From Microbispora sp. H13382 (lineage in GTDB: Bacteria > Actinomycetota > Actinomycetes > Streptosporangiales > Streptosporangiaceae): a stretch of 64,000 bases of DNA. Location: contig NZ_JABBXA010000015.1 in NCBI RefSeq assembly GCF_014161445.1, forward strand, positions 1 to 64,000, in the 5' to 3' direction. The notes under the pieces are model-generated. The model was not told the DNA's origin. It worked only from the letters and a program-made list of their open reading frames with translations, and searched no databases. How positions within the stretch are numbered: the stretch's first letter is position 1; each line of letters opens with the position of its first letter. Below are positions 25,242 to 33,534 of the stretch, piece after piece. Both the position numbers and the translations under genes were made by a program.

Positions 25242-25599
25242 CCTCGTAGAGGTTGCGCGCCGCGTCGACGAAGAACAGCCCGCGCGGACACAGCGGATGG
25301 TCGATCCGGCCGTTGTCGGGCTCGGCAGGATCGTTGCCGTAGGGCACCCCGGCCTCCCGCAGGCGGGCCAGGATCCCGTCGAACGTGACCGGGTCCACGT
25401 CGAAGGCCAGATGCACGCCGACGGGGTCCGCCACGGTCATGAAGTCCAGGGTCAGCGTGTCGTTCACCCGTACGGGCGCGAAGTGGCCGTCCCGTCCGGC
25501 GGGCGGGAGCTCCGGCAGACCCATGACCGAGGCGAAGAACCGGGCCGCCTCGCGGTTGTCCACGGCGGGGACGATGGTGTGGTTGAGCGTGACGGTCAT
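25225..25599 (-). CDS. VOC-fold protein
   Basis: 124 aa, vicinal oxygen chelate fold: MTVTLNHTIVPAVDNREAA at the start, HLAFDVD in the middle and FFVDAARNLYEVM at the end. The ATG overlaps the TetR stop by 4 nt (ATGA), so it is translationally coupled to that regulator and probably controlled by it. Substrate unknown. Confidence 0.87.
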   Translation of the reverse strand: MTVTLNHTIVPAVDNREAARFFASVMGLPELPPAGRDGHFAPVRVNDTLTLDFMTVADPVGVHLAFDVDPVTFDGILARLREAGVPYGNDPAEPDNGRIDHPLCPRGLFFVDAARNLYEVMSPA

Positions 25600-26246
25600 G
25601 CCGCGCTCTCCCGGCTCTTGAGGGTGCCGTGCAGGAGGATGTCGACGAGTTCCTCCGGGGACGGCCCCTGGGAACGGGTGAAGAGCATCCCCAGGAAGAC
25701 CGAGGCGATCTTCTCGGGTTCCAGGCGCAGCGCCGAGCGGTCGGGTTCGATCAGTTCGACGATCGCCTCCCGGGTCGCCTTCATCGAGGCCTCCCTGCTT
25801 CCCGGGGACGGCTGGTCACCTTCCCGGTCACCTTCGCGGTCGCCTTCGCGGGCACCGTCCCGATCGCCGCGGCCTCGCTCGCGGCGGTGACCGGTACCGT
25901 GCAGGGCCCCGATCACGGTCCCCATGCGTCCCAGGTGGGCGCGCAGTGCCTCGGCCGCCTGTGTCAGCCGATCGGGAAGCGGTTCGTCGAGGGAGATCGA
26001 GGCCAGCTCGCGCAGCACGTGGCCGGGGTTCATCGCCTCGGTCAGGCACGCGTCGAGCAGTTCGTCCTTGTCGCCGAAGGCCCGGAAGACGGTGCCCTCG
26101 CCGATGCCGGCGGCCCGGGCGATCTGACCGGTGGTGACTGCGGCGCCGTGCTCGGCGACCAGCGGAAGCGCCGCGGCGACGATCATCGCCCGGCGCTGCT
26201 CGGTGCTCATCGCCGGCGCGCGCCGGCGTGTGGGGGAATCTGTCAT
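25596..26246 (-). CDS. TetR family regulator
   Basis: 216 aa. The DNA-binding helix-turn-helix is AAVTTGQIARAAGIGEGTVFRAFGDKDEL; the C-terminal half is the ligand and dimer domain. A linker near residues 127-150 carries tandem GDRE units (GDREGDREGDQ), an unusual polar expansion. A perfect 22-nt palindrome lies 13 nt upstream of the start, so autoregulation is likely. Forms an operon with the VOC gene. Confidence 0.92.
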   Translation of the reverse strand: MTDSPTRRRAPAMSTEQRRAMIVAAALPLVAEHGAAVTTGQIARAAGIGEGTVFRAFGDKDELLDACLTEAMNPGHVLRELASISLDEPLPDRLTQAAEALRAHLGRMGTVIGALHGTGHRRERGRGDRDGAREGDREGDREGDQPSPGSREASMKATREAIVELIEPDRSALRLEPEKIASVFLGMLFTRSQGPSPEELVDILLHGTLKSRESAA

Positions 26247-26258
26247 GCCTCCGACAGT

Positions 26259-26280
26259 ACGGAGTGAGTACTCACTCCGT
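26259..26280. promoter_or_regulatory. Perfect 22-nt palindromic TetR operator
   Basis: ACGGAGTGAGT (26259-26269) is followed directly by its reverse complement (26270-26280), giving a spacerless palindrome with core GAGTACTC. It lies just upstream of the tetR start and contains the stop codon of the sensor kinase gene (26272-26274), so binding could also interfere with transcription arriving from the kinase gene. Confidence 0.85.
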
Positions 26281-27705
26281 CAATGGATTTGTGGGAAGGC
26301 TGTCGTCGGCCGGAGCCGCCGCCGTGGCGGGAACGGCCGTGAGGCGCAGGACGAAGCGGGCGCCGACGGGGCTGTCCTCGATTCCCAGGCTGCCTCCGTG
26401 GGTCTCCGCGATCTGCCTGGCTATCGCTAGACCCAGCCCCGCGCCCCCCGCGTCCCTGCTGCGCGCCGCGTCCAGCCGGATGAACCGGTCGAACACCAAC
26501 TCGCGCTTGTCCCGGTCGATGCCCGGCCCGTCGTCGACCACTTCCAGCACGGCCGCGCCGTGATCCTCGCCGGGTTCGTGCCGTACGGACACGGTGATCG
26601 TCGTCTTGGCGTGCCGTTCGGCGTTGTCGAGGAGGTTGGTCAGCAGCCGAGCGAGACCCACCCTGTCGCCGACCACGACGACCCCCGGCTCGAGCGCGCA
26701 CTCGACACGCTTGGCCGGGTGACGGCGGTTGCGCAGCTCCGCGGACACGAGCTCGGCCAGATCGAGCCTGCACTGCTCGCCGCACACGCCGTGATCCAGC
26801 CGATCGAGGGTCAGCAGGTCGTGCACGATCGCCTGCAGCCGGTCGAGGCTGGGCAGGAGGACCGAACCCAGCTCGGGCACGCTGGTCTCCTCCGGCGCGA
26901 GAAGGCCGTCCTCCACCTCGGCACGCATGGCGGCTATCGGGGTGCGCAGATCGTGGGAGGCGTTGGAGACGAACTGACGCTGGTGCCGCAGCGCGCTCTG
27001 CACCTGCTGCAGCGCGCCGTCCAACCGGCTCAGCGTGCGGTTGACGCTGTCGGCCATCGCCCGGATCTCGTCATTTGTGGGCGGCACCGGCACCCGGCGG
27101 CCGGGGCAGTTTCCGTTGATCTCGTCCAGCTCCGTGCGAATGGCGTTCACCGGTCTGAGCGATGCCCGCACGTTCCGGAAGCCGACATAGGTGATGGCCG
27201 CGGCCAGCGCCGCCGCACTCGCCCCCACCAGCCCGGCCAGCCAGGTATCGACCCAGGGCGGCACCACCGGGGAGGCGCTGTAGACCATCCATCTCTCGCC
27301 CATGCGGTGCGCCCACTGCGCCACGACGATGTTGCATTCGGCGGCCGGGAAGTCGCCGCCGCACACGACGCAGGTGGTGCTGTTCCTGGTGTCCGGCGGA
27401 ACGAAGCGCGCCATTCTCGGCTTGCCCTGCATCTTCGTGGTCGACGCGACCACGCGGCCGGACGGGTCGACCACCTGGAGATCGCGGGACTTGTATTCGA
27501 CGAGAGGGTAGGTCAGTTGCCCCCGCTCGAGCTCGACGGCCACCCGGCCACCCGCTGCCGCGACCTCCCTGGTGACGGTGTCGCTGGCGTAACGATGAAA
27601 GCCCATCATGACGGACGTGGCCAGCAGCGCGCACAGCAGGATGGCCGTCGCCCCGGTGAACAGGGTGATCCGGCGCGTGATGGAGAAGCGGTCGTGCAGG
27701 CGCAT
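26272..27705 (-). CDS. Orphan membrane sensor histidine kinase
   Basis: 477 aa. ATG 27705 follows a strong AGGAGG-type site. TM1 is at about 13-34, an extracytoplasmic sensor at 35-150 contains Cys112, Cys115 and Cys124 (CVVCGGDFPAAEC), and TM2 is at about 153-173, then HAMP, HisKA with phospho-acceptor His251 (SNASHDLRTP) and HATPase motifs LLTNLLDNAERHA, DDGPGID and GGAGLGLAIA. No response regulator lies on either side. The paired cysteines suggest redox or metal sensing, which is inference. Confidence 0.9.
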   Translation of the reverse strand: MRLHDRFSITRRITLFTGATAILLCALLATSVMMGFHRYASDTVTREVAAAGGRVAVELERGQLTYPLVEYKSRDLQVVDPSGRVVASTTKMQGKPRMARFVPPDTRNSTTCVVCGGDFPAAECNIVVAQWAHRMGERWMVYSASPVVPPWVDTWLAGLVGASAAALAAAITYVGFRNVRASLRPVNAIRTELDEINGNCPGRRVPVPPTNDEIRAMADSVNRTLSRLDGALQQVQSALRHQRQFVSNASHDLRTPIAAMRAEVEDGLLAPEETSVPELGSVLLPSLDRLQAIVHDLLTLDRLDHGVCGEQCRLDLAELVSAELRNRRHPAKRVECALEPGVVVVGDRVGLARLLTNLLDNAERHAKTTITVSVRHEPGEDHGAAVLEVVDDGPGIDRDKRELVFDRFIRLDAARSRDAGGAGLGLAIARQIAETHGGSLGIEDSPVGARFVLRLTAVPATAAAPADDSLPTNPLTE

Positions 27706-27902
27706 CCTCCCCCCTCCTGGCCAGTGGACCACATGAGGCGGAAAGAGCCGGAAAAGAAGTAGCCGTCCGAACCCGACAGGTCGCCACGGTCCCATCCGTA
27801 TGTCCGGCGGAACACCAAGGGTTCCCCGGCTCTCGTCCTCGTACGCTCACGACGGCGGGGTGGGACACGCGTGGCCGCTCAGACGGTCGCGCGGAGAAGC
27901 AG

Positions 27903-27935
27903 AGAGGCCGGTCCCGCTGGGCGGAACCGGCCTCT
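27903..27935 (-). terminator. Hairpin after tRNA-Ala
   Basis: Perfect 10-bp stem (AGAGGCCGGT and complement) with a 13-nt loop, starting 4 nt after the tRNA 3' end on the minus strand. No T run. Confidence 0.6.
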
Positions 27936-27939
27936 GTCG

Positions 27940-28016
27940 TGGTGGAGCTATGGGGATTTGAACCCCAGACCCCTTCGATGCGAACGAAGTGCGCTACCGG
28001 ACTGCGCTATAGCCCC
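27940..28016 (-). tRNA. tRNA-Ala (CGC anticodon)
   Basis: Minus-strand cloverleaf: acceptor GGGGCTA pairs with TAGCTCC and includes the G3-U70 pair that marks alanine tRNAs. The anticodon stem CTTCG/CGAAG encloses TTCGCAT, giving anticodon CGC for codon GCG. The T arm is GGTTCAAATCC, and the terminal CCA is encoded (27940-27942). Confidence 0.95.
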
Positions 28017-28066
28017 AACGACCTCGACTAGATTAGCAAACTCTGCGGGGTGTTCGCGCCACCGAA

Positions 28067-28771
28067 TCAGTCTCCTGCCGCGCGGCGTCCGTCGGCGTAC
28101 TGGTCGAAGACCTGGACGCGCCTGCGCGCCTCGAACTTGATGATCTCCGCCTCGCGGGCCAGCGCGGCCAGAGCGCGGCGGCGTTCCCGCTGGCGGCGCA
28201 GGTGCTCGGCCCGCGCCTGGGCGGCCTTCTCCCGCTGCTCCCTGTCCACGCGTACGGCCACGCGCAGCACGGCGAGGTAGCCGACGATGAGCACGCCCGA
28301 GGGCGCGACGGCCCACCAGGGCATCACGCGGACGGCCGCGGTGACCACGGAGGCCAGCACGAGCAGGATGCTCCACAGGAGCCGCCGCCGGCGCCGGGCG
28401 AGGATCCGGGCGCGGCGGTGGGCGGCGACGCGGCGGGCCCGCGCGTGCCGCTCCGCCGCGACCTGCTCCGCCGTGACGGTCTCGGCCTGGTCCGCGGTGA
28501 CGATCTCGGCGCCCGGCGCGACCTCTGCGGAGGCCACGGCCGGCGGTGTGACGACCGTGTCGGCGTCGCCGCCGGCGTCGTCGGAGCCGGCCTCCGAGAA
28601 GTCCTCGGCGGAGACGGCGGGGTCGGCGGCGGGCGGCTCGGACAGCGTGGACGCCTCCGCCTGCTCCTCGAACAGGTCGTCGTCGATGTGCCGGTCCCTA
28701 CGCAGCCACATGGGCAGCAGGACGCTGAGCCACATGACGACGATGGCGAGGTAGAGGACGGCGCTACCCAT
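28067..28771 (-). CDS. glpR: Gephyrin-like molybdotransferase receptor GlpR
   Basis: 234 aa. ATG 28771 starts an N-terminal membrane segment (MGSAVLYLAIVVMWLSVLLP), then a long acidic disordered region (about 30-105), a basic stretch, two membrane segments (about 133-173) and a basic C-terminal helix. This layout and its place after galU-glp-rimJ match GlpR, the membrane receptor that in corynebacteria binds Glp and links it to FtsZ and polar growth. Assignment rests on synteny and topology as much as on sequence. Confidence 0.85.
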   Translation of the reverse strand: MGSAVLYLAIVVMWLSVLLPMWLRRDRHIDDDLFEEQAEASTLSEPPAADPAVSAEDFSEAGSDDAGGDADTVVTPPAVASAEVAPGAEIVTADQAETVTAEQVAAERHARARRVAAHRRARILARRRRRLLWSILLVLASVVTAAVRVMPWWAVAPSGVLIVGYLAVLRVAVRVDREQREKAAQARAEHLRRQRERRRALAALAREAEIIKFEARRRVQVFDQYADGRRAAGD

Positions 28772-29141
28772 GCGCCCACCCCCACACCCCCGGACGAAGG
28801 GCATGGTGAACACGTCCGTGGACCTGTGTCGGCGGAGAGGTGTTCACGTCACGCACCGTAGGACTGCGTGTCACTGAATGACGAGCATTCGGTCCGGTGT
28901 GTCGCGAGATCGTCAAAGCTCTTCATGTAATTCGATCCCGTGCGAGCGCGTGATCCTCACAGGCCAGACCCGTCATCGCGAGGACGGGCCACCCGGGTGC
29001 GATGGACGGAGCCTGCGTGCATGCGGACGTCTCCCGTGAGGCGGTTTCACCTTTCGTCAGGCAGCATCACAGCGCACGCTGGTGATCGGTTTGCTCTTCG
29101 ATTGCAGCGGCGCCCGCCCAGGAGTGCCGGGGCGAATCCGC
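28772..29141. other. Gap between rimJ and glpR
   Basis: 370 nt without a supported gene. It probably holds a separate glpR promoter. An imperfect hairpin with arms ATCAC/GTGAT and AGCG/CGCT lies near 29065-29085, after the rimJ stop. Confidence 0.45.
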
Positions 29142-29783
29142 CTAGCCGGGGCTGGACTCGCTGCGGCGGGCGGCGGAGTTCATCGTTCGGCGCCACTGGA
29201 CGAGCAGTCCGCGCGGCACGTCCTCGACGGTCAGCGCGTAACAGATGTGATCGCGCCACGCGCCGTCGATGTGCAGTTGACGCCGGCGGATGCCCTCCTC
29301 GCGGAACCCGAGCTTCTCCACGACCCTGCGGCTGGCGTGGTTCTCCGGCCGGATGTTGGCCTCCAGACGGTGTAAACCGGTCGTGAAGAAGCAGTGGTCG
29401 ACGGCCATGGCGAGCGCGGTCGGAATGATGCCCCGCCCCGCCAGCGCGCCGTCGACCCAGTAGCCCACCTGTGCCGAGCGGGCCGACCCCCACACGATCG
29501 CCCCCACGGTGAGCTGCCCGGCGAACCGTCCCTCGTACGTGACGACCCAGGGCATGGCCATCCCCTGGCGGGCCTCGCGGCGCAGCGTGCCGACCATCGA
29601 GACGTACGGCCCGAGGCCGGTGCGGAACAGCGGGGTCTCGGGGTTGCTCGGTTCCCAGGGACGCAGCCATTCGGCGTTGCGCAGCCGGGTGTCGCGCCAG
29701 TCACGGACGTCACGCAGGCGCAGCGGCCGCAGCCCGACGGGCCCCTCGGCCATGGACGCCGGCCAGCCGCGAAGTCGATCCAT
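29142..29783 (-). CDS. rimJ: GNAT acetyltransferase, RimJ type
   Basis: 213 aa. GNAT motif A lies around VGYWVDGALAGRGIIPTA, and RLEANIRPENHASRRVVEKLGFREEG is the conserved C-terminal part of RimJ/RimL acetyltransferases, which acetylate protein N-termini. It is a standard member of the galU-glp-rimJ-glpR block. Confidence 0.88.
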   Translation of the reverse strand: MDRLRGWPASMAEGPVGLRPLRLRDVRDWRDTRLRNAEWLRPWEPSNPETPLFRTGLGPYVSMVGTLRREARQGMAMPWVVTYEGRFAGQLTVGAIVWGSARSAQVGYWVDGALAGRGIIPTALAMAVDHCFFTTGLHRLEANIRPENHASRRVVEKLGFREEGIRRRQLHIDGAWRDHICYALTVEDVPRGLLVQWRRTMNSAARRSESSPG

Positions 29784-29838
29784 TCGTCAATCATCCACCG
29801 GAACACGGTCAACGCGCCACGCGGGACGCCTCGCGTCC

Positions 29839-30315
29839 TCAGCGCGCATGGTCGCCGCCGTGCATCTGGTCGACGACATGAGCCAGGATCGGGGTCAGCA
29901 CGGCCATGCCGTCCCGTACGCCGCCGGAGGAGCCGGGCAGGTTGACCACCAGCGTCCTGCCCGCCTGCCCGGCGAGACCGCGGGACAGGATCGACGTCGG
30001 CACCTTCTCCCTGTTGACCTGGCGTACGGCCTCGGCGATGCCCGGGATCTCCCGGTCCAGCACCCGGGCGGTCATCTCCGGAGTGAGGTCGAGAGGCGTC
30101 ACCCCGGTCCCGCCCGTGGTGACGATCACGTCGTAGCCCGCGGCGACGCCCTCGCGCAGCGCGGCCTCGACGGCGTCCCCGTCGGGGACCACCTGGGGCC
30201 CGTCCACCCGGTCGCAGCCCGCCTCCGTCAGGAGGGAGGCCAGCAGCGGCCCGGAGCGGTCCTCGTAGACGCCCGCCGACGCCCTGTTGGAGACGGTCAC
30301 CACCAACGCGCGCAC
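29839..30315 (-). CDS. mog: Molybdopterin adenylyltransferase-type protein (MogA/MoaB family)
   Basis: 158 aa. GTG start 30315, 3 nt after the moaC stop. The motifs VTVSNRASAGVYEDRSGP, TTGGTGVTPLDLTPE and VNLPGSSGGVRDG form the MPT-binding fold. It activates molybdopterin by adenylylation before molybdenum insertion by a MoeA-type enzyme. Cotranscribed with glp and moaC. Confidence 0.92.
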   Translation of the reverse strand: MRALVVTVSNRASAGVYEDRSGPLLASLLTEAGCDRVDGPQVVPDGDAVEAALREGVAAGYDVIVTTGGTGVTPLDLTPEMTARVLDREIPGIAEAVRQVNREKVPTSILSRGLAGQAGRTLVVNLPGSSGGVRDGMAVLTPILAHVVDQMHGGDHAR

Positions 30316-30318
30316 GCC

Positions 30319-30810
30319 TTACTCCTGTCCGGAACGGGTCCAGTGGCCCTTCTTGCCGCCCGTCTTCTCCTCCACCCGGACGTCGGTGATCACCGCCGCC
30401 GGATCGACCGCCTTCACCATGTCCACCAGAGCGAGCGCCGCGACGGTGACGGCCGTGAGCGCCTCCATCTCGACGCCCGTCCTGTCGGCCGTACGGACCC
30501 GGGCGGTGATCTCCACCCCCTCGTCCACGACGGCCAGGTCGACCTTCACCCCGGTCAGGGCGATCGGATGGCACAGCGGCACGAGATCGGGGGTGCGCTT
30601 GGCGCCCATGATCCCGGCGATCCGCGCCACGCCGAGCGCGTCGCCCTTCGGCACGTCCCCCGCGCGCAGCACGGCCACCGCCTCGGGCGACAGCAGCACC
30701 CGGCCCGTCGCGACGGAGGTACGCGCGCTCACGTCCTTCTCGGAGACGTCCACCATCCGGGCGGCGCCCGACTCGTCCACGTGAGTCAGCTTCGCAGTGC
30801 CGTCATTCAC
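30319..30810 (-). CDS. moaC: Cyclic pyranopterin monophosphate synthase
   Basis: 163 aa. It converts the MoaA product to cyclic pyranopterin monophosphate in molybdenum cofactor synthesis. Conserved motifs: LTHVDESGAARMVDVS, IMGAKRTPDLVPLCHPIAL, TGVEMEALTAVTVAALALVDM and EEKTGGKKG. The GTG start overlaps the glp stop (GTGA). The longer frame upstream is a shadow of glp. Insertion of moaC and mog between glp and rimJ distinguishes this locus from the corynebacterial one. Confidence 0.94.
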   Translation of the reverse strand: MNDGTAKLTHVDESGAARMVDVSEKDVSARTSVATGRVLLSPEAVAVLRAGDVPKGDALGVARIAGIMGAKRTPDLVPLCHPIALTGVKVDLAVVDEGVEITARVRTADRTGVEMEALTAVTVAALALVDMVKAVDPAAVITDVRVEEKTGGKKGHWTRSGQE

Positions 30811-31991
30811 AGGGGTATCACCTCCACCTCGGTGCCCTCGGGCAGCGAGGTCACGTCCTCGGGCACCACGATCAGCGCGTTCGCCCCGGCCAGCGCCGCG
30901 AGCTGGTGCGAGCCCTGCCTGGTCACCGGCGCGACGCTCTCGCCGGTCAGCATGGCCCGCAGGTACGACCGCTTCCCGGCGGGAGAGCGCAGCGGCGCGG
31001 TGACGGTCGCGCGTACGGTCGCGGGCGGCCCGGCCGGGAGGCCCTGCATCACCCGCAGGGCCGGCTTCACGAAGAGGACGAACGAGACGAACGACGAGAC
31101 CGGGTTGCCCGGCAGCGTGAAGATCGGCACCCGGTCCGGCCCCACGACGCCGAAGCCCTGCGGCATGCCCGGCTGCATGGCGACCTTCTCGAAGGTGACC
31201 GTGCCCAGCGGCGACAGTGCCTCCTTGACCGGCTCGTATGCCCCCATCGAGACGCCGCCGCTGGTGATCACGGCGTCGGCCCGCAGGAGCTGGGCGTCCA
31301 GGGTGTCCAGGAACTCCTTGGGGTCGTCGGTCACCGAACCGGCCCGGAACCCCTCCGCCCCCGCCTCGCGCACGGCCGCGGCCAGCATGAAGCTGTTGGA
31401 CTCCCAGATCCGCCCGGCGCCCAGCGGGGTGCCGGGCTCGGCGAGCTCGGCACCCGTGGACAGCACGACGACCCTCGGCCGGGGCCGCACCCGCACCCGG
31501 CGGCGGCCGACCCCGGCGAGGATGCCGATCTGGGCGGGCCCGATCCTGGTTCCCTCGCGGAGCACCACGTCGCCCGCCAGGACGTCCTCGCCCGCCCGCC
31601 GGATCGCGTTGCCGAGCGGGGCCGGCCTGTCGATCCGTACGCGGGCGGTGCCGCCGTCGGTCCACTCCACCGGGACGACGGCGTCGGCGCCCGCGGGCAT
31701 GGGCGCGCCGGTCATGATGCGGGTGACCAGGCCGGGGCCGAGGGCGTTCAGCCCGCCGTCGCCGGCCGCCACGTCCCCGATCACGGGCAGCGTGACGGGC
31801 GCGGCGGCCACGTCCTCGGCCCGTACGGCGTAGCCGTCCATCGCCGAGTTGTCGAACGGCGGCAACGGGACGGGCGAGGCGACGTCCTCGGCCAGCACGG
31901 CACCGAGGGCGGCGTCGATCTCGACCTCGAGCGGCGCGAGCGGACGCACCGCCGCGAGGATGTCGGCGAGATGGCGGTCGACGGGCTTCAT
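30807..31991 (-). CDS. glp: Gephyrin-like molybdotransferase Glp (MoeA family)
   Basis: 394 aa. N-terminal MoeA domain with LPPFDNSAMDGYAVRA, central MoCF domain with VVVLSTGAEL, TSGGVSMGAYE and TLPGNPVSS, and a C-terminal beta-domain. It inserts molybdate into adenylylated molybdopterin, and in corynebacteria the Glp paralog also scaffolds the divisome through FtsZ and GlpR. The presence of glpR downstream suggests the scaffold role, and the catalytic motifs are intact. Starts 4 nt after the galU stop. Confidence 0.92.
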   Translation of the reverse strand: MKPVDRHLADILAAVRPLAPLEVEIDAALGAVLAEDVASPVPLPPFDNSAMDGYAVRAEDVAAAPVTLPVIGDVAAGDGGLNALGPGLVTRIMTGAPMPAGADAVVPVEWTDGGTARVRIDRPAPLGNAIRRAGEDVLAGDVVLREGTRIGPAQIGILAGVGRRRVRVRPRPRVVVLSTGAELAEPGTPLGAGRIWESNSFMLAAAVREAGAEGFRAGSVTDDPKEFLDTLDAQLLRADAVITSGGVSMGAYEPVKEALSPLGTVTFEKVAMQPGMPQGFGVVGPDRVPIFTLPGNPVSSFVSFVLFVKPALRVMQGLPAGPPATVRATVTAPLRSPAGKRSYLRAMLTGESVAPVTRQGSHQLAALAGANALIVVPEDVTSLPEGTEVEVIPL

Positions 31992-31995
31992 CGGC

Positions 31996-32901
31996 TCACT
32001 GTCCGGACTTGTCGAGGAACTCCCGCAGCCACGGCATGAACTCGGGGGCGAGGTCGTCCCGGTTCGCGGCGAACTGCACCACGGTCTGCAGATACTCCAG
32101 CTTGTTGCCGGTGTCGTAGCGACGGCCGCGGAACAGCACGCCGTGCACCGGACCGCCCTCCTCCGGGCCCGTCGAGGCCAGCGTACGCAGGGCGTCGGTG
32201 AGCTGGATCTCGCCGCCGCGCCCGGGCGGGGTCCGCTCCAGCACACCGAACACGGCCGGGTCGATCACGTAGCGGCCGATGATGGCCCAGTTCGAGGGCG
32301 CCTCGTCGGCCGGGGGCTTCTCCACGAGGTCGGTGACGCGGACGACGTCGTCCTCGTCGGTCGGCTCGATGGCGGCGGCGCCGTACAGGGAGACGTGCTC
32401 GCGCGGCACCTCCATCAGCGCGACGACGCTGCCGCCGTAGGTCGCGCGCACCTCGATCATGCGCCTGAGCAGCGGGTCACGCGGGTCGATGAGGTCGTCG
32501 CCGAGCAGGCAGGCGAACGGCTCGTGGCCGACGTGCTGCTTGGCGCACAGGACGGCGTGGCCGAGGCCCTTGGGCTCCCCCTGCCGCACGTAGTGCATGG
32601 TGGCGAGGTCGACGGGCTCCTTCACCTGGTTGAGCCGCTCTTCGTCGCCCTTGGCGCGAAGAGCGTCCTCAAGCTCGTACGCTACGTCGAAGTGGTCCTC
32701 GATCGAGCGCTTGTTGCGGCCGGTCACCATGAGGACGTCCAGCAGTCCGGCGGAGACGGCCTCCTCCACCACGTACTGGATGGCCGGCTTGTCGACGATG
32801 GGCAACATCTCCTTGGGGGTCGCCTTCGTCGCGGGAAGGAAGCGGGTGCCGAGACCCGCGGCGGGCACGACGGCTTTGGTCACGGGATCGAAGTCAGCCA
32901 T
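31996..32901 (-). CDS. galU: UTP-glucose-1-phosphate uridylyltransferase
   Basis: 301 aa nucleotidyltransferase making UDP-glucose. Motifs: AVVPAAGLGTRFLPATKATPKE, VDKPAIQYVVEEA and VTGRNKRSIEDHFD. First gene of the minus-strand block and divergent from fthC, the order typical of actinobacteria. UDP-glucose can feed the glycosyltransferases in this window. Confidence 0.95.
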   Translation of the reverse strand: MADFDPVTKAVVPAAGLGTRFLPATKATPKEMLPIVDKPAIQYVVEEAVSAGLLDVLMVTGRNKRSIEDHFDVAYELEDALRAKGDEERLNQVKEPVDLATMHYVRQGEPKGLGHAVLCAKQHVGHEPFACLLGDDLIDPRDPLLRRMIEVRATYGGSVVALMEVPREHVSLYGAAAIEPTDEDDVVRVTDLVEKPPADEAPSNWAIIGRYVIDPAVFGVLERTPPGRGGEIQLTDALRTLASTGPEEGGPVHGVLFRGRRYDTGNKLEYLQTVVQFAANRDDLAPEFMPWLREFLDKSGQ

Positions 32902-32925
32902 GAGTAGACACTAACGGAGCGGTCT

Positions 32926-33501
32926 TTGGACAAGATGAACCTGCGTCGGCGTATCCTTCGCGGCCGATCGGAACTCGATGCCAGGACGCTGCGCGAGTCG
33001 TCGGCGTCCATCCGGGAGTTACTCCTCGACCAGCCGTGGGTGCAGATGGCGGGCCTGGTGGCCTGCTACTGGTCGACCGGCACCGAGCCGTCCACACAGG
33101 GGCTGATCCTGGCCCTGTGGAAGCACGGCGCCACGGTGATCCTGCCGGTCCAGCGCCCGGACGGCGACCTCGACTGGGCGGTGTACGACGGCCCCGACTC
33201 GCTGGCGCCCGGCCCCAACGGGATCATGGAGCCCGTGGACGTCCGGCGCGGCGTCGACGCGATCCGCACCGCCGCGCTGGTCATTGCGCCGGCCCTGGCG
33301 GTGGACCGGGTCACCGGCGTACGGCTCGGCCGCGGCGGCGGGTTCTACGACCGCGCGCTCGCCCGCGTCGGGCCGAACGTGCCGACGGTGGCGCTCCTGC
33401 ACGAGGGCGAGTTGATGGAAGGGGTTCCGGCCGAGCCGCATGACCAGCGCGTACGCTTCGCCGCCCTCCCGAGTGGAATCGCCCGTTTGGTACAAATGTG
33501 A
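32926..33501 (+). CDS. fthC: 5-formyltetrahydrofolate cyclo-ligase
   Basis: 191 aa. ATP-dependent conversion of 5-formyl-THF to 5,10-methenyl-THF. The C-terminal motif GVRLGRGGGFYDRALAR is diagnostic. TTG 32926 is preferred over ATG 32935 because GGAG lies at ideal spacing from the TTG. Divergent from galU. Confidence 0.9.
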   Translation: MDKMNLRRRILRGRSELDARTLRESSASIRELLLDQPWVQMAGLVACYWSTGTEPSTQGLILALWKHGATVILPVQRPDGDLDWAVYDGPDSLAPGPNGIMEPVDVRRGVDAIRTAALVIAPALAVDRVTGVRLGRGGGFYDRALARVGPNVPTVALLHEGELMEGVPAEPHDQRVRFAALPSGIARLVQM

Positions 33502-33534
33502 CAAGATTGACGTGACGGACGGCGAAGGGAGCGG

